NCBI RefSeq assembly: GCF_042610425.1
Contig: NZ_JBGJZM010000001.1
Location: 1,302,001-1,366,000, forward strand
Source: Ectobacillus sp042610425
GTDB lineage: Bacteria; Bacillota; Bacilli; Bacillales; Bacillaceae_G
DNA: 64,000 nucleotides
Reading direction: 5' to 3'
In this document: piece after piece, positions 52,261 to 60,009 of the stretch
Layout of the letters: each line of letters starts with the position of its first letter
Numbering within the stretch: the stretch's first letter is position 1
Notes under the pieces: model-generated
Told to the model about the DNA's origin: nothing
What the model saw: only the letters and a program-made list of their open reading frames with translations
The model's database searches: none
Translations under genes and position numbers: made by a program

Positions 52261-52567
52261 AGATTTCCTCCTTTCGGTAGTAATACAGACGCTGCCTATA
52301 GTAATAACGAATCAGCTCATTCGCATGTCGCCAAAACGGGATGTTTTCACGGACTGGTCTTACATATACGAACACGCACGATATAATGACTATAATCGTA
52401 ACAAAAGGAACTTTTATATAGATGGAAATTGGCATAAGAATTATGGGAATGATCAGGAGCAGGGCCGGTATAAAACACAGGGAATCCTTGAGCGTAACAT
52501 GCTGCATAATCTCAAAGTCACCATTCACATTTTCAGGAATCGTATATTCTTGTTTTTGATCCATCAT
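52172..52567 (-). CDS. PrgI/TcpE-like T4SS inner-membrane protein
   Basis: The 131-aa protein has two adjacent membrane helices (CFIPALLLIIPIILMPISIY and VPFVTIIVIISCVFVYV, about residues 31-65) between a short N-terminus and an acidic C-terminal tail, as in PrgI/TcpE, the VirB3 counterparts. The last 30 codons overlap the next gene. It begins 1 nt after the pilin-like gene's stop. The family call rests on topology, size and position. Confidence 0.6.
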   Translation of the reverse strand: MMDQKQEYTIPENVNGDFEIMQHVTLKDSLCFIPALLLIIPIILMPISIYIKVPFVTIIVIISCVFVYVRPVRENIPFWRHANELIRYYYRQRLYYYRKEEIYEEQEEEWGAEEATATTNERATFHTSKGS

Positions 52568-52876
52568 TTACCCAAGTAATCCTAGGAACCATTTCATTAA
52601 AACACCTGCACACATAACAATAGCAACGACGATAAATGTATCCTTCATGCTACTTTTATACTCACTCTTTTTCCCTGAGGAATTGGTTAAGCTATACATT
52701 ACACCAAATGCCATAATAGCAGCTGTACCAATGGAAGGCGCAATAATCATGAAAAAATTTATAATTCCATTTGCTACATTTTTAACAATAGTTGTTGGGT
52801 CATCACTTATAGCAAAGGCATGCTGTGGCACGAGTAAGAAGAACAAGATGCATACTACAAACTTCCATCGATTCAT
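52568..52876 (-). CDS. VirB2/TrbC-like pilin or channel subunit
   Basis: This 102-aa small secreted membrane protein has a signal peptide ending near QHAFA|IS (residue 22) and two helices, GIINFFMIIAPSIGTAAIMA and TFIVVAIVMCAGVLMKWFLG, joined by a basic loop. This is the VirB2/TrbC pilin layout, also seen in Gram-positive PrgL/TrsC-type proteins. AAGGAGGAG precedes the ATG at 52876. It is the first gene of the operon. Confidence 0.7.
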   Translation of the reverse strand: MNRWKFVVCILFFLLVPQHAFAISDDPTTIVKNVANGIINFFMIIAPSIGTAAIMAFGVMYSLTNSSGKKSEYKSSMKDTFIVVAIVMCAGVLMKWFLGLLG

Positions 52877-52942
52877 ACGTTAATCTCCTCCTTATGTATG
52901 GAGTTTTCTTTCACTTTTCACTGACTAAACCATTCTCTTTCA

Positions 52943-52971
52943 TATATATACGCGAAAGGTCAGAAAGACAA
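52943..52971 (-). promoter_or_regulatory. possible promoter of the T4SS-like operon
   Basis: On the minus strand TTGTCT (52966-52971), 17 nt and TATATA (52943-52948), about 70 nt before the first ATG. Match quality is moderate. Confidence 0.4.
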
Positions 52972-53077
52972 CTCCGCTTTTCCTTCTTTTTATATACAAA
53001 TACCGACAAGGCACAGGCATTCTTGTGCAAAACACATTTAATATCTGATAACTTGGTTTTTACCGATGGGCATCACT

Positions 53078-53122
53078 AAAAAAAGGTATTCCCCTCAAAA
53101 AATCAAGAGAAAAATACCTTTT
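53078..53122 (-). terminator. terminator of the NUDIX gene
   Basis: AAAAGGTATT pairs with AATACCTTTT around a 20-nt loop, followed on the minus strand by TTTTAGTG. Confidence 0.65.
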
Positions 53123-53169
53123 CATTCCATCGTACTAGGTAATCAATAACACTACGGATATATATGTAC

Positions 53170-53634
53170 TTATATTAGATGTGCCTTTATCTTTTTTTCT
53201 AATGCAGAAAGAATAGTAACATCCGGAGGTTGTATGTGGTCAGGAAGATCATTTAGGTGAAAAAATTGTAGTTCACTCGTTTCGTCTTCATCTGGTTGCA
53301 TAATGCCGTGATAGTCATGACAGAAGTAAGCTGCGGCTACTACATAAACTTCATCCCCGTTCGGATATTGATAGTACAACTCAGGGCCTGAAAAAACATC
53401 AAATAATTCTAACTTGTCTGCTATTAACCCTGTTTCTTCTAACAACTCTCGCTTTGCCGTTTCTTCTGTGCGTTCGCCTAGCTCCATCGCCCCACCAGGC
53501 AAACCCCAACAGTCGTTATCGGTTCGATGCTGCAGCAAAAGCCTTCTTTCTTCATCCAAAATGATGACACAAGCTGCTGTCATAATAATCGGTCGACTTC
53601 CAAGCTTCTCTCGTAAATCCATAATATAGCCCAT
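53170..53634 (-). CDS. NUDIX hydrolase
   Basis: The protein of about 154 aa has the full Nudix box GGAMELGERTEETAKRELLEETG (Gx5Ex7REUxEExGU) near residues 45-70, with WGLPGGAMELGE and an acidic C-terminus. It would hydrolyse a nucleoside diphosphate linked to another group; substrate not inferable. ATG at 53634 follows AGAGGTG by 6 nt; a GTG at 53643 and an ATG at 53619 are alternatives. Confidence 0.9.
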   Translation of the reverse strand: MGYIMDLREKLGSRPIIMTAACVIILDEERRLLLQHRTDNDCWGLPGGAMELGERTEETAKRELLEETGLIADKLELFDVFSGPELYYQYPNGDEVYVVAAAYFCHDYHGIMQPDEDETSELQFFHLNDLPDHIQPPDVTILSALEKKIKAHLI

Positions 53635-53834
53635 GCCCTGCACCTCTGCTTTTTCCTTAACATTAAAATACGTTTCTTATGTATTCTACCATTTATTGTG
53701 AGCAGACAGAATGGATTTGTATGTAATCATAACTTCTGCTTCCGGGCAGAAAATGAATCTTATATGATTTCTAGATAAAAACTTCCTATTATGCTAGTTG
53801 GTAATGAATGTTGAGTTTTATTAATATATTACAA

Positions 53835-53854
53835 ATACGGTATGTGAAATTTAT
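53835..53854 (+). repeat. 20-bp intergenic motif, copy 2
   Basis: ATACGGTATGTGAAATTTAT. It lies about 110 nt downstream of the ppk2 stop, in the same orientation as the copies at 8501 and 54907. Confidence 0.6.
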
Positions 53855-53918
53855 CATTAAGTTCTTTACTAATTCATTGTCCTCTTTGCATGCACAAAAT
53901 GTATTCATAAAAATTAGA

Positions 53919-53949
53919 AACGAACATGAATGATTCCTTCATGTTCGTT
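53919..53949 (-). terminator. terminator of ppk2
   Basis: AACGAACATGAA (53919-53930) pairs with TTCATGTTCGTT (53938-53949); the minus strand continues TCTAATTTTTATG. Confidence 0.75.
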
Positions 53950-53964
53950 CTTGGTCTCCATCAA

Positions 53965-54780
53965 TTACATTTCAGCGCTTACTTCCTGCACTTGTTCCGT
54001 TTCCTCTTGTTTCGAATCATTCATATCTTGATAGTACGTTGGAAGTTCAATATTATGCTCAGAGAAATAGTCTTCAATTAAAACAATAAGGGTTTTTAAG
54101 GTTTTTAAACGCGCATACATTTTATCATTACTTGGAATGACATTCCACATGGCATTCGGTTTATCTGTTTGTTCAAACATATCCTCTGATGCTTCGACAT
54201 ATTCTTCCCACTTATCGCGATTACGCCAATCTTCTTCTGTAATTTTCCATTGTTTAAGAGGATTTTGTTCCCGTTCTTTAAATCTTGTTAACTGTACATC
54301 TTGGCTAATATGAAAGAAAAATTTTGCTACAATGTAATGATCATCTGTTAGTAGCTTTTCAAATTCATTGATTTCATCATAGGCTCTTTTCCATTCTTCT
54401 TTTGTGGCGAATCCTTCCACCCGTTCAACTAGAACACGACCATACCAAGAACGATCGAAAATGGTAATCTGACCATATTGGGGGATTTTACGCCAAAATC
54501 GTTGTAAATAATGATAGCGTTGTTCATGGGGAGCAGGTGCACCGATTGGAATTACTTGTGTTCCTCGTGGATCAAGATGCTCGGTAATTCGTTTGATTGC
54601 GCCGCCCTTTCCCGCAGCATCCCATCCTTCCATAGCAATGATGACAGCTATTTTTTCTTTCCGCAAAATCTGTTGCAGTGCTAGTAAACGCATTTGATAT
54701 TTTTCAAGTTTCTTATTATATTTTTGCTTGGATTCAATTTTTTTTGATAAATCTGTTTTTGCAAGACGATCTTTTTTCAT
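53965..54780 (-). CDS. ppk2: polyphosphate kinase 2 family protein
   Basis: The 271-aa PPK2 phosphorylates nucleotides using polyphosphate. Walker A IIAMEGWDAAGKGGAIKRI near residue 50 and Walker B TIFDRSWYGRVLVERVEGF near residue 115 are typical, and WKITEEDWRNRDKWEEYVEA is the lid/C-terminal region. It has a single PPK2 domain. The acidic Gln/Glu tail (QEETEQVQEVSAEM) is unusual. It is monocistronic, flanked on both sides by the 20-bp motif. Confidence 0.92.
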   Translation of the reverse strand: MKKDRLAKTDLSKKIESKQKYNKKLEKYQMRLLALQQILRKEKIAVIIAMEGWDAAGKGGAIKRITEHLDPRGTQVIPIGAPAPHEQRYHYLQRFWRKIPQYGQITIFDRSWYGRVLVERVEGFATKEEWKRAYDEINEFEKLLTDDHYIVAKFFFHISQDVQLTRFKEREQNPLKQWKITEEDWRNRDKWEEYVEASEDMFEQTDKPNAMWNVIPSNDKMYARLKTLKTLIVLIEDYFSEHNIELPTYYQDMNDSKQEETEQVQEVSAEM

Positions 54781-54906
54781 ACTAGAAGACCCCTTTTCCT
54801 ATAAATTATTACTATTTTACCCTATATTATAGTAATTTTGGTATAGCAATTTATTTAAATGTAAGAGTATGACTACATATTGTTGCATATGTTCCATTCG
54901 TAATGA

Positions 54907-54926
54907 ATACGGTAAATGAAATTAAA
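54907..54926 (+). repeat. 20-bp intergenic motif, copy 3
   Basis: ATACGGTAAATGAAATTAAA. It lies 127 nt upstream of the ppk2 ATG, in the same orientation as the other copies. Confidence 0.6.
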
Positions 54927-54985
54927 TAAGCATTCCTAAATTTTTGTGAAGGTAAATTTAATTCCTAACATCATACGCAAAGTTC

Positions 54986-55028
54986 AAAAAAGGGAAACCG
55001 TCCTCGCTCGGTACAGTCTCCCTTTTTT
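54986..55028 (-). terminator. weak terminator after the methyltransferase gene
   Basis: AAAAGGGA and TCCCTTTT form the base of an imperfect stem-loop with inner CCG/CGG pairing, followed on the minus strand by TTTTTTG. Confidence 0.5.
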
Positions 55029-55036
55029 AAACCGAA

Positions 55037-55810
55037 TTATTTTTCTAATACACCAAAATGAAAGCTTGCACTTTTTCGGCGTTGCACATTAAATCCATAC
55101 GTTTCAAAACGAGCACTGCGGAAATGATCCTTTAAAACCACCCGTTTTTTCGCCACTCGTAGTGCTTCTCGTATCGTTTCCCCGTCTATATCTTCGTATA
55201 ATGCAAAGTGTTTGAGCCCCTGTATCCCGTCCGATTGTGCTACCGTTTGTTCAAACATAGGATCTAAATAAACTACATCAAACGATTGGTCCTCACATTG
55301 CTTTAAGTACGTGAGATGCTCGTTATGGACAACAGAAATACGCCGCATAGCCTCATTCATTGCCTTTTGCTCGCTACCCCATTGTTGTAATCCTTCTTTC
55401 ACGATATACGCAATCATTTTATTTCCTTCAATACCCGTTACTTTGCCGTTTTCCCCAGTCACATAGCTAGCCACAATACTATCCGAAGCAAGACCCAGTG
55501 TGCAATCTAACATGCTCATTCCTTGTTCTAATTTAGTTACCTCTATAAACGGATCATGTTCTCCTCGAAGTAATCGTTTCATTCGAAAGCTTGCGGAGTT
55601 AGGATGGAAAAAGAAAGAATCTTCCCCTGTTTCCGGGTACAATTCCAAGCGATTTTTCCCAACGACAAGTACGTCATCTTGAAATTTCTTCACAATATGC
55701 GCTATTGAATCCTCTTTCCTCTTTTCAAATCGGCACTGCAGATCATCAGCAACTTGTTTTGCACGTATCATCATATCTGCCGTTGTTCTTCCGGCTGTTG
55801 TAACAATCAT
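55037..55810 (-). CDS. class I SAM-dependent methyltransferase (RsmJ/YpiP-like)
   Basis: The 257-aa protein has the SAM motif I region MSMLDCTLGLASDSIVASYV (DxTxGxxxD type) near residue 98, motif II VTGIEGNKMIAYIVKEGL and the motif IV DVVYLDPMFEQTV. The DPMF..T and N-terminal part resemble RsmJ (16S rRNA m2G1516) and the Bacillus YpiP-like group; substrate unproven. It is 75 nt downstream of brxA, with a terminator between. Confidence 0.8.
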   Translation of the reverse strand: MIVTTAGRTTADMMIRAKQVADDLQCRFEKRKEDSIAHIVKKFQDDVLVVGKNRLELYPETGEDSFFFHPNSASFRMKRLLRGEHDPFIEVTKLEQGMSMLDCTLGLASDSIVASYVTGENGKVTGIEGNKMIAYIVKEGLQQWGSEQKAMNEAMRRISVVHNEHLTYLKQCEDQSFDVVYLDPMFEQTVAQSDGIQGLKHFALYEDIDGETIREALRVAKKRVVLKDHFRSARFETYGFNVQRRKSASFHFGVLEK

Positions 55811-55830
55811 TTTCTCACCTCAACTAGGGG

Positions 55831-55860
55831 TAAAAACCCCTGCCTATACAAGCAGGGGCT
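55831..55860 (-). terminator. terminator of brxA
   Basis: AGCCCCTGC and GCAGGGGTT form a GC-rich stem around 8 nt, followed by TTTACC on the minus strand. Confidence 0.7.
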
Positions 55861-55884
55861 GACATATGCAAGGTACAAGCGTCC

Positions 55885-56319
55885 TTAGCAAAATTGATCG
55901 AACGCAGTTTTTAAATGTTCCCGAATACCTTCTAAGCTATTTCCTTCAATTTCATGACGATGGATAAAATGAACAACTTCTTTTCCGTTTACTAGGGCAA
56001 TTGACGGAGAAGATGGAGGAATTTCACCAAAATATTCTCTCATTTTTGCTGTCGCTTCCTTGTCCTGTCCTGCGAATACAGTAACAAGATTCATAGGGCG
56101 CTTTTCTTCTGCTTGAACTAAAGCCTCTGCAACAGCAGGACGAGCAAGCCCAGCTGCACAGCCGCAAACAGAATTCACTACAACAAGTGTCGTTCCAGTA
56201 GCTTCCTCCATATAATTTTCAACAGATTCTGAAGTGGTAAGCTCTTTAAATCCAGCTGTTACAAGCTCTTGACGCATAGGAATTACTACTTGTTTCATAT
56301 ATTCTTCGTAAGCATTCAT
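55885..56319 (-). CDS. brxA: bacilliredoxin BrxA (YphP)
   Basis: The 144-aa thioredoxin-fold protein reduces bacillithiol mixed disulfides. The active site is VVNSVCGCAAGLARPA (CGC) near residue 52; NAYEEYMKQVVIPMRQEL at the start and FAGQDKEATAKMREYFGEIP, then EVVHFIHRHEIEG, match BrxA/BrxB. ATG at 56319 follows AAAGGAG. ypgR and ypgQ nearby fit the B. subtilis yphP region, so BrxA rather than BrxB is favoured. Confidence 0.95.
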   Translation of the reverse strand: MNAYEEYMKQVVIPMRQELVTAGFKELTTSESVENYMEEATGTTLVVVNSVCGCAAGLARPAVAEALVQAEEKRPMNLVTVFAGQDKEATAKMREYFGEIPPSSPSIALVNGKEVVHFIHRHEIEGNSLEGIREHLKTAFDQFC

Positions 56320-56408
56320 ATAAGCTAATTCTCCTTTAAACATGGTTATCATTCATCTTATCATGATACGCTCCAATTGCAAAATGAGAGTACAGATAAT
56401 TACAAAGT

Positions 56409-57536
56409 TTATTCATCCGTGCTGCGCGACTGGGTCATTTGTTTCCAAACAGATCCTTTCGCTTCCTCGCCGCCTTCGATGCGACTAGCCGCAAGCCGTG
56501 CTTGCATAGCAACTTCAAATTCAGAATCTTGCTCAGCATGTTTCAGCGCAGGTAAGGCACGTTCGTCTCCTTCCTCAAATAAAAACATCGCTGCACGCCA
56601 ACGAACAAGTTTGCTCGGATCCCCTAACGCCTCTGTCATAGCAGGTATTGCTTCTTTCGCACCGATATCTGATAAACAGTCACCAGCCGTTCGGCGTACG
56701 CTCACGGCTTTATCCTTAAGTGCATGATATAGCATAGGTAATACTTCTTTCCCTTTTACCATTCCTAAATAAGCTGTCGCTAGACGGCGAATTGACACTT
56801 TTTCATCTTTTATTGCTTTCGCAAGAACAGGAATATCTTGTTCACTTGGATTCATTTGCTCTAAAGCAGCATAACGAGTTTTCCAATCTGGATTTTCCAT
56901 CATGTCCATTGTGACTTGAAAGGATTCTCTTTCTTTTACCGTTATTTCATGATTAGTAGACTGTTGTAGCAGTTCGTCTACAAGCGATTGTACGCGTTTC
57001 TCAGGAAAGGCTGCTGTAAGTTCCTCAACCACTTCTTGGCCAATCTCCTCGAACTCCCCATAACGTGTTCCTTTCTCGGACCACTTTCTTTCCTTTACCA
57101 CGTTTGGCGTTGCAAATTGTAGCTTCATAATGGATGCTTTAAAATAATCAGGAAGTCCAAATCGTTGATCCTTTTCACCGTCGGTTAGCTTCACTTGCAT
57201 CGGAATATCATACAATTCTTGTACAAATACCTTTACTTCCCCAAAATGAGATACCTTTTCCTTTGCCTCTACGGATTCTGTTTCGCCAAAAACAGCGCGA
57301 ACATTTTGCAATATGAACTTCCAATCATATTTAGGATTTCTTTCAACTGCTAAAAAATCAGCCACATGATAGACACCTTTTACACCTTCTATGGTAAGAA
57401 TGGATTGAATGACTGCAGGAGCGGTATGTGCATTTTCCTTACTATAATTATTACGTGTTCCAAATGAAAGTTCTTCATCTAAAAGCACCTTCATTGTATT
57501 TGGACTTGGTGTAGGTTCAATGGCCTTAATTTTCAA
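56409..57536 (-). CDS. ypgR: CvfC/YpgR-type virulence factor with HEAT repeats
   Basis: In the 375-aa protein the N-terminal part MKIKAIEPTPSPNTMKVLLD with the scaffold-like region to about residue 90 resembles the NifU-N/Fe-S scaffold-like domain; the C-terminal half has HEAT repeats (SIRRLATAYLGMVKGKEVLP, SVRRTAGDCLSDIGAKEAIP, LVRWRAAMFLFEEGDERALP) at a period of about 31 residues. Homologues are called conserved virulence factor C in Staphylococcus. Biochemical role is not established. Upstream of brxA, on the same strand. Confidence 0.88.
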   Translation of the reverse strand: MKIKAIEPTPSPNTMKVLLDEELSFGTRNNYSKENAHTAPAVIQSILTIEGVKGVYHVADFLAVERNPKYDWKFILQNVRAVFGETESVEAKEKVSHFGEVKVFVQELYDIPMQVKLTDGEKDQRFGLPDYFKASIMKLQFATPNVVKERKWSEKGTRYGEFEEIGQEVVEELTAAFPEKRVQSLVDELLQQSTNHEITVKERESFQVTMDMMENPDWKTRYAALEQMNPSEQDIPVLAKAIKDEKVSIRRLATAYLGMVKGKEVLPMLYHALKDKAVSVRRTAGDCLSDIGAKEAIPAMTEALGDPSKLVRWRAAMFLFEEGDERALPALKHAEQDSEFEVAMQARLAASRIEGGEEAKGSVWKQMTQSRSTDE

Positions 57537-57596
57537 CTTTCTCTCCCCTTTAACAAATGTGTTTCCTTTAGTGTAGCACGAGGGAAAACAGACTAC

Positions 57597-57935
57597 CTAC
57601 AAAGAAGCATTCTCCTTTTTACGTTCAAGAAACGTAACATTCTCAGCAGAAACATCAGTTCGATACAATCGTTTACCCTCCTGATTTGTATAACTACTCG
57701 TTTGAATACGACCCGTTATCCCAATCAAGGAACCCTTTTTACAATATTGCGTAACGGTTTCAGCTGACTTACGCCATACGGTACAATCAATAAAATCCGT
57801 CTCTTGCTCACCATTTCCATTTTTAAAATTACGGTTGACTGCAATTCGTATTTTAGCGTAGGGTAACCCTTGCTTCGAATATAGTAATTCTGGATCACGA
57901 GTTAATCTACCTGTTAATACCACACGATTAATCAT
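57597..57935 (-). CDS. single-stranded DNA-binding protein (short, SsbB-like)
   Basis: The 112-aa OB-fold protein reads MINRVVLTGRLTRDPELLYS, with VNRNFKNGNGEQETDFIDCT, VWRKSAETVTQYCKKGSLIG and ITGRIQTSSYTNQEGKRLYR. It lacks the long Gly/Pro-rich acidic tail of SsbA, like B. subtilis SsbB (competence-linked, 113 aa). ATG at 57935 follows AGGTGG; GTG at 57947 overlaps that element. A gene for SsbA is expected elsewhere. Confidence 0.92.
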   Translation of the reverse strand: MINRVVLTGRLTRDPELLYSKQGLPYAKIRIAVNRNFKNGNGEQETDFIDCTVWRKSAETVTQYCKKGSLIGITGRIQTSSYTNQEGKRLYRTDVSAENVTFLERKKENASL

Positions 57936-58100
57936 AACAATCGCCACCTATCCTCGTTTTGTTCATTGTAAATGATAGATAGCGATGAAGAAAAATTAGA
58001 AAAGTGGAGAGATGCTGTAGTTATTTTGTCTCTTTTCATAAAAGACTTACATAGAATCCTAGTATATTTTTCTTTTTCATAAGTTAATATTTTTTATTTT

Positions 58101-58244
58101 CATCATTTTACGGACAATGAAGTAAATAAAGAATGGAATGTACCAGCTAACTGAAAGCTTGTTGCACAAATGCTTTTTGGTAAATCTTCTGCAAACGATA
58201 AAGAATTTCAACCTGCAGAAGCTCGTGCACAATTCTTTAAATAA
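58101..58244 (+). pseudogene. C-terminal remnant of a nitroreductase gene
   Basis: The frame ending TAA at 58242-58244 reads HHFTDNEVNKEWNVPAN, then a TGA at 58164-58166 area where Trp is expected, then KLVAQMLFGKSSANDKEFQP and AEARAQFFK. This is the typical tail of nitroreductases (EWNxPxNWKLVAQMPFGK). Only about 47 codons remain, with an in-frame stop and no upstream part. It is a relic of a deleted gene; convergent with the ABC gene. Confidence 0.7.
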
Positions 58245-58248
58245 TACT

Positions 58249-58287
58249 AAAAGACCGGAATAGCGGTGAGCTGTTCCAGTCTTCTTT
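58249..58287. terminator. hairpin after the remnant, shared with the ABC gene
   Basis: AAAGACcGGAATAGC pairs imperfectly with GCTgTTCCaGTCTT; flanked by A and T runs. It probably ends the ABC gene on minus and the lost nitroreductase on plus. Confidence 0.65.
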
Positions 58288-59066
58288 CATTTATTTTGGA
58301 GCATCAGCCATTTTCGGTCTCCTTGCTGCACTACTTCAATCGGCACTTCAAAAAAGTCAGTTAATCTGTCTGTCGTTAAGCATTCCTCTGTTTTTCCCGA
58401 TGCATATACTTCCCCTTTTTTTAACAACAGCGTGTTTGTAAAGCATGGTAAAATTTCTTCGATATGATGCGTAACATAAATGAGCGTTGGGGCATTCTCC
58501 TGCTTCGCAATAGCCTCGATCATAGTCAGCACCTGTTCCCGCGCAAGTACATCTAGCCCTGTACATGGTTCATCCAAAATAAGAATCTCCGGCATTGCCA
58601 TAAGTGCTCGCGCAATCAATATTTTTTGTTGTTGCCCTTGGGAAAGCGTTGCAAAGTATCTACCAATCAAGGATTCACAGTTAAGAGTCGACAGCAGCTC
58701 TGCTGCCCGCTGCAAATCCGTTTCGTTCACTTCATCGTGCAAACCAATTGTTGAAAAAACACCACTTAGAACGACTTCTTCCGTCAATTCATCACCATGA
58801 AAGCGTTGTTGCAGTGACGTACTCACCCAGCCAATTCGTTTGCGAACGTCTGCAAGCTTTACACGACCATATGTAAAATCGAGAACACGAATTTTTCCTT
58901 CTGTCGGCCAAATGTAGCCGTTAATCATTTGCAAAAGTGTTGTCTTACCCGATCCATTTAATCCGACTAAGCAGCAGTGCTCCCCTTTTTGTATGTGCCA
59001 AGACACATCTTTTAAAATCCATTCCTGTTCCCTTTTCCATGAAACATGCTCAAGTGATACAATCAT
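58287..59066 (-). CDS. ABC transporter ATP-binding protein (YlmA-like)
   Basis: The 259-aa ATPase has Walker A LVGLNGSGKTTLLQMINGYI, Q-loop region WVSTSLQQRF, ABC signature LSQGQQQKILIARAL and Walker B ILILDEPCTGLDVLAREQVL, H-loop YVTHHIEE. No permease or binding protein is adjacent. This resembles YlmA of B. subtilis (function unknown). ATG at 59066 follows GGAAGTTACAA; frame opens to 59105 without a ribosome binding site. Confidence 0.88.
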   Translation of the reverse strand: MIVSLEHVSWKREQEWILKDVSWHIQKGEHCCLVGLNGSGKTTLLQMINGYIWPTEGKIRVLDFTYGRVKLADVRKRIGWVSTSLQQRFHGDELTEEVVLSGVFSTIGLHDEVNETDLQRAAELLSTLNCESLIGRYFATLSQGQQQKILIARALMAMPEILILDEPCTGLDVLAREQVLTMIEAIAKQENAPTLIYVTHHIEEILPCFTNTLLLKKGEVYASGKTEECLTTDRLTDFFEVPIEVVQQGDRKWLMLQNK

Positions 59067-59165
59067 TTGTAACTTCCTTCCTATCCTAAAATAACGAATT
59101 TTCAATCTTTTTACCCATCATTATACTACGAAAATCTTTCCATAACCATTAAAAAGCTACACATA

Positions 59166-59195
59166 AAAATAGGCCGCCCACTTGTAGCGGACGAC
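59166..59195 (-). terminator. terminator of the BI-1 gene
   Basis: GGtCGtCCGC and GcGGaCGaCC-type arms form an imperfect GC-rich stem, followed on the minus strand by TATTTTTATG. Confidence 0.65.
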
Positions 59196-59211
59196 CCCAT
59201 TTATGTTTCCA

Positions 59212-59943
59212 TCAATCATTTCTTGTAAAATAAGAAATGAAACGTAAAATTTCGAAATATAACCATACAAGCGTAAGCATTAAACCTAAAGCTCCGTACC
59301 ATTCCATATATTTCGGTGCGCGCTGGCTTGCTCCTGTTTCAATGAAATCAAAATCGAGAACAAGGTTTAACGAGGCAATGACGATAATAATCGCGCTTAC
59401 GATAATGGAAACTGTACCACCATCGTGCAAAAACGGAACTTGTACGCCAAATAAATGGAGCACCGCAGTACCTACGTACAAAATCACGACGCCTAGTGTA
59501 GCTGAAAGCACAGCCATACGAAATTTATCCGTTACACGAATAATGCGGGTAGCGTACAAAATAAGCATAGCAAACAAAATCGCAAAGGTAAGCAATACAG
59601 CTTGAAGGACGATTGAATCTCCAGCTTGCAATGTAAACATAGCTGAAACAGATCCAAGAACAATCCCTTCTACCGCAGCATAAATTGGCGCAGTTACGGG
59701 AGAAATTCTTGGTATAAAGGTTGTAGCAATTGCGACAATTGCCGCGATAATCATGGCACCCATCATAACCGAAATGTTCATCTTATGATTCATCACTTGC
59801 ACATAGGAATACATAGAGGTTGCCACGAGTAATAGGAGCATAATCAAGGTTTTCCCTACAGCCCCGTTAATCGTCATCGCTTCACTGCTTGCCGAAGCAT
59901 TTTGCAACGTATCTTCTCTTAACATCGGGTTGTTCGTTCTCAT
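59212..59943 (-). CDS. Bax inhibitor-1/YccA family membrane protein
   Basis: The 243-aa protein has seven membrane helices from about residue 30 to the end, including LIMLLLLVATSMYSYVQVM, VEGIVLGSVSAMF, and the family end FDFIETGASQRAPKYMEWYG-LGLMLTLVWLYFEILRFISY. The Asp pairs (DFD and D near the end) are those proposed as pH sensors in BsYetJ. Function is probably a Ca/proton leak channel or stress membrane protein by homology. GGAGGGATTTGG precedes the ATG. Confidence 0.9.
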   Translation of the reverse strand: MRTNNPMLREDTLQNASASSEAMTINGAVGKTLIMLLLLVATSMYSYVQVMNHKMNISVMMGAMIIAAIVAIATTFIPRISPVTAPIYAAVEGIVLGSVSAMFTLQAGDSIVLQAVLLTFAILFAMLILYATRIIRVTDKFRMAVLSATLGVVILYVGTAVLHLFGVQVPFLHDGGTVSIIVSAIIIVIASLNLVLDFDFIETGASQRAPKYMEWYGALGLMLTLVWLYFEILRFISYFTRND

Positions 59944-60009
59944 CCAAATCCCTCCTAAAAAGGTTTCTGTTACAAGTTTACGTTGTTTTCATTTAAAGTT
60001 CAAGAGAAC

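Noticed and set aside
47461..52876. An integrative element (ICE) interpretation of the T4SS-like block
   Set aside because: No integrase, relaxase, att repeats or tRNA target was found on either side within the window.
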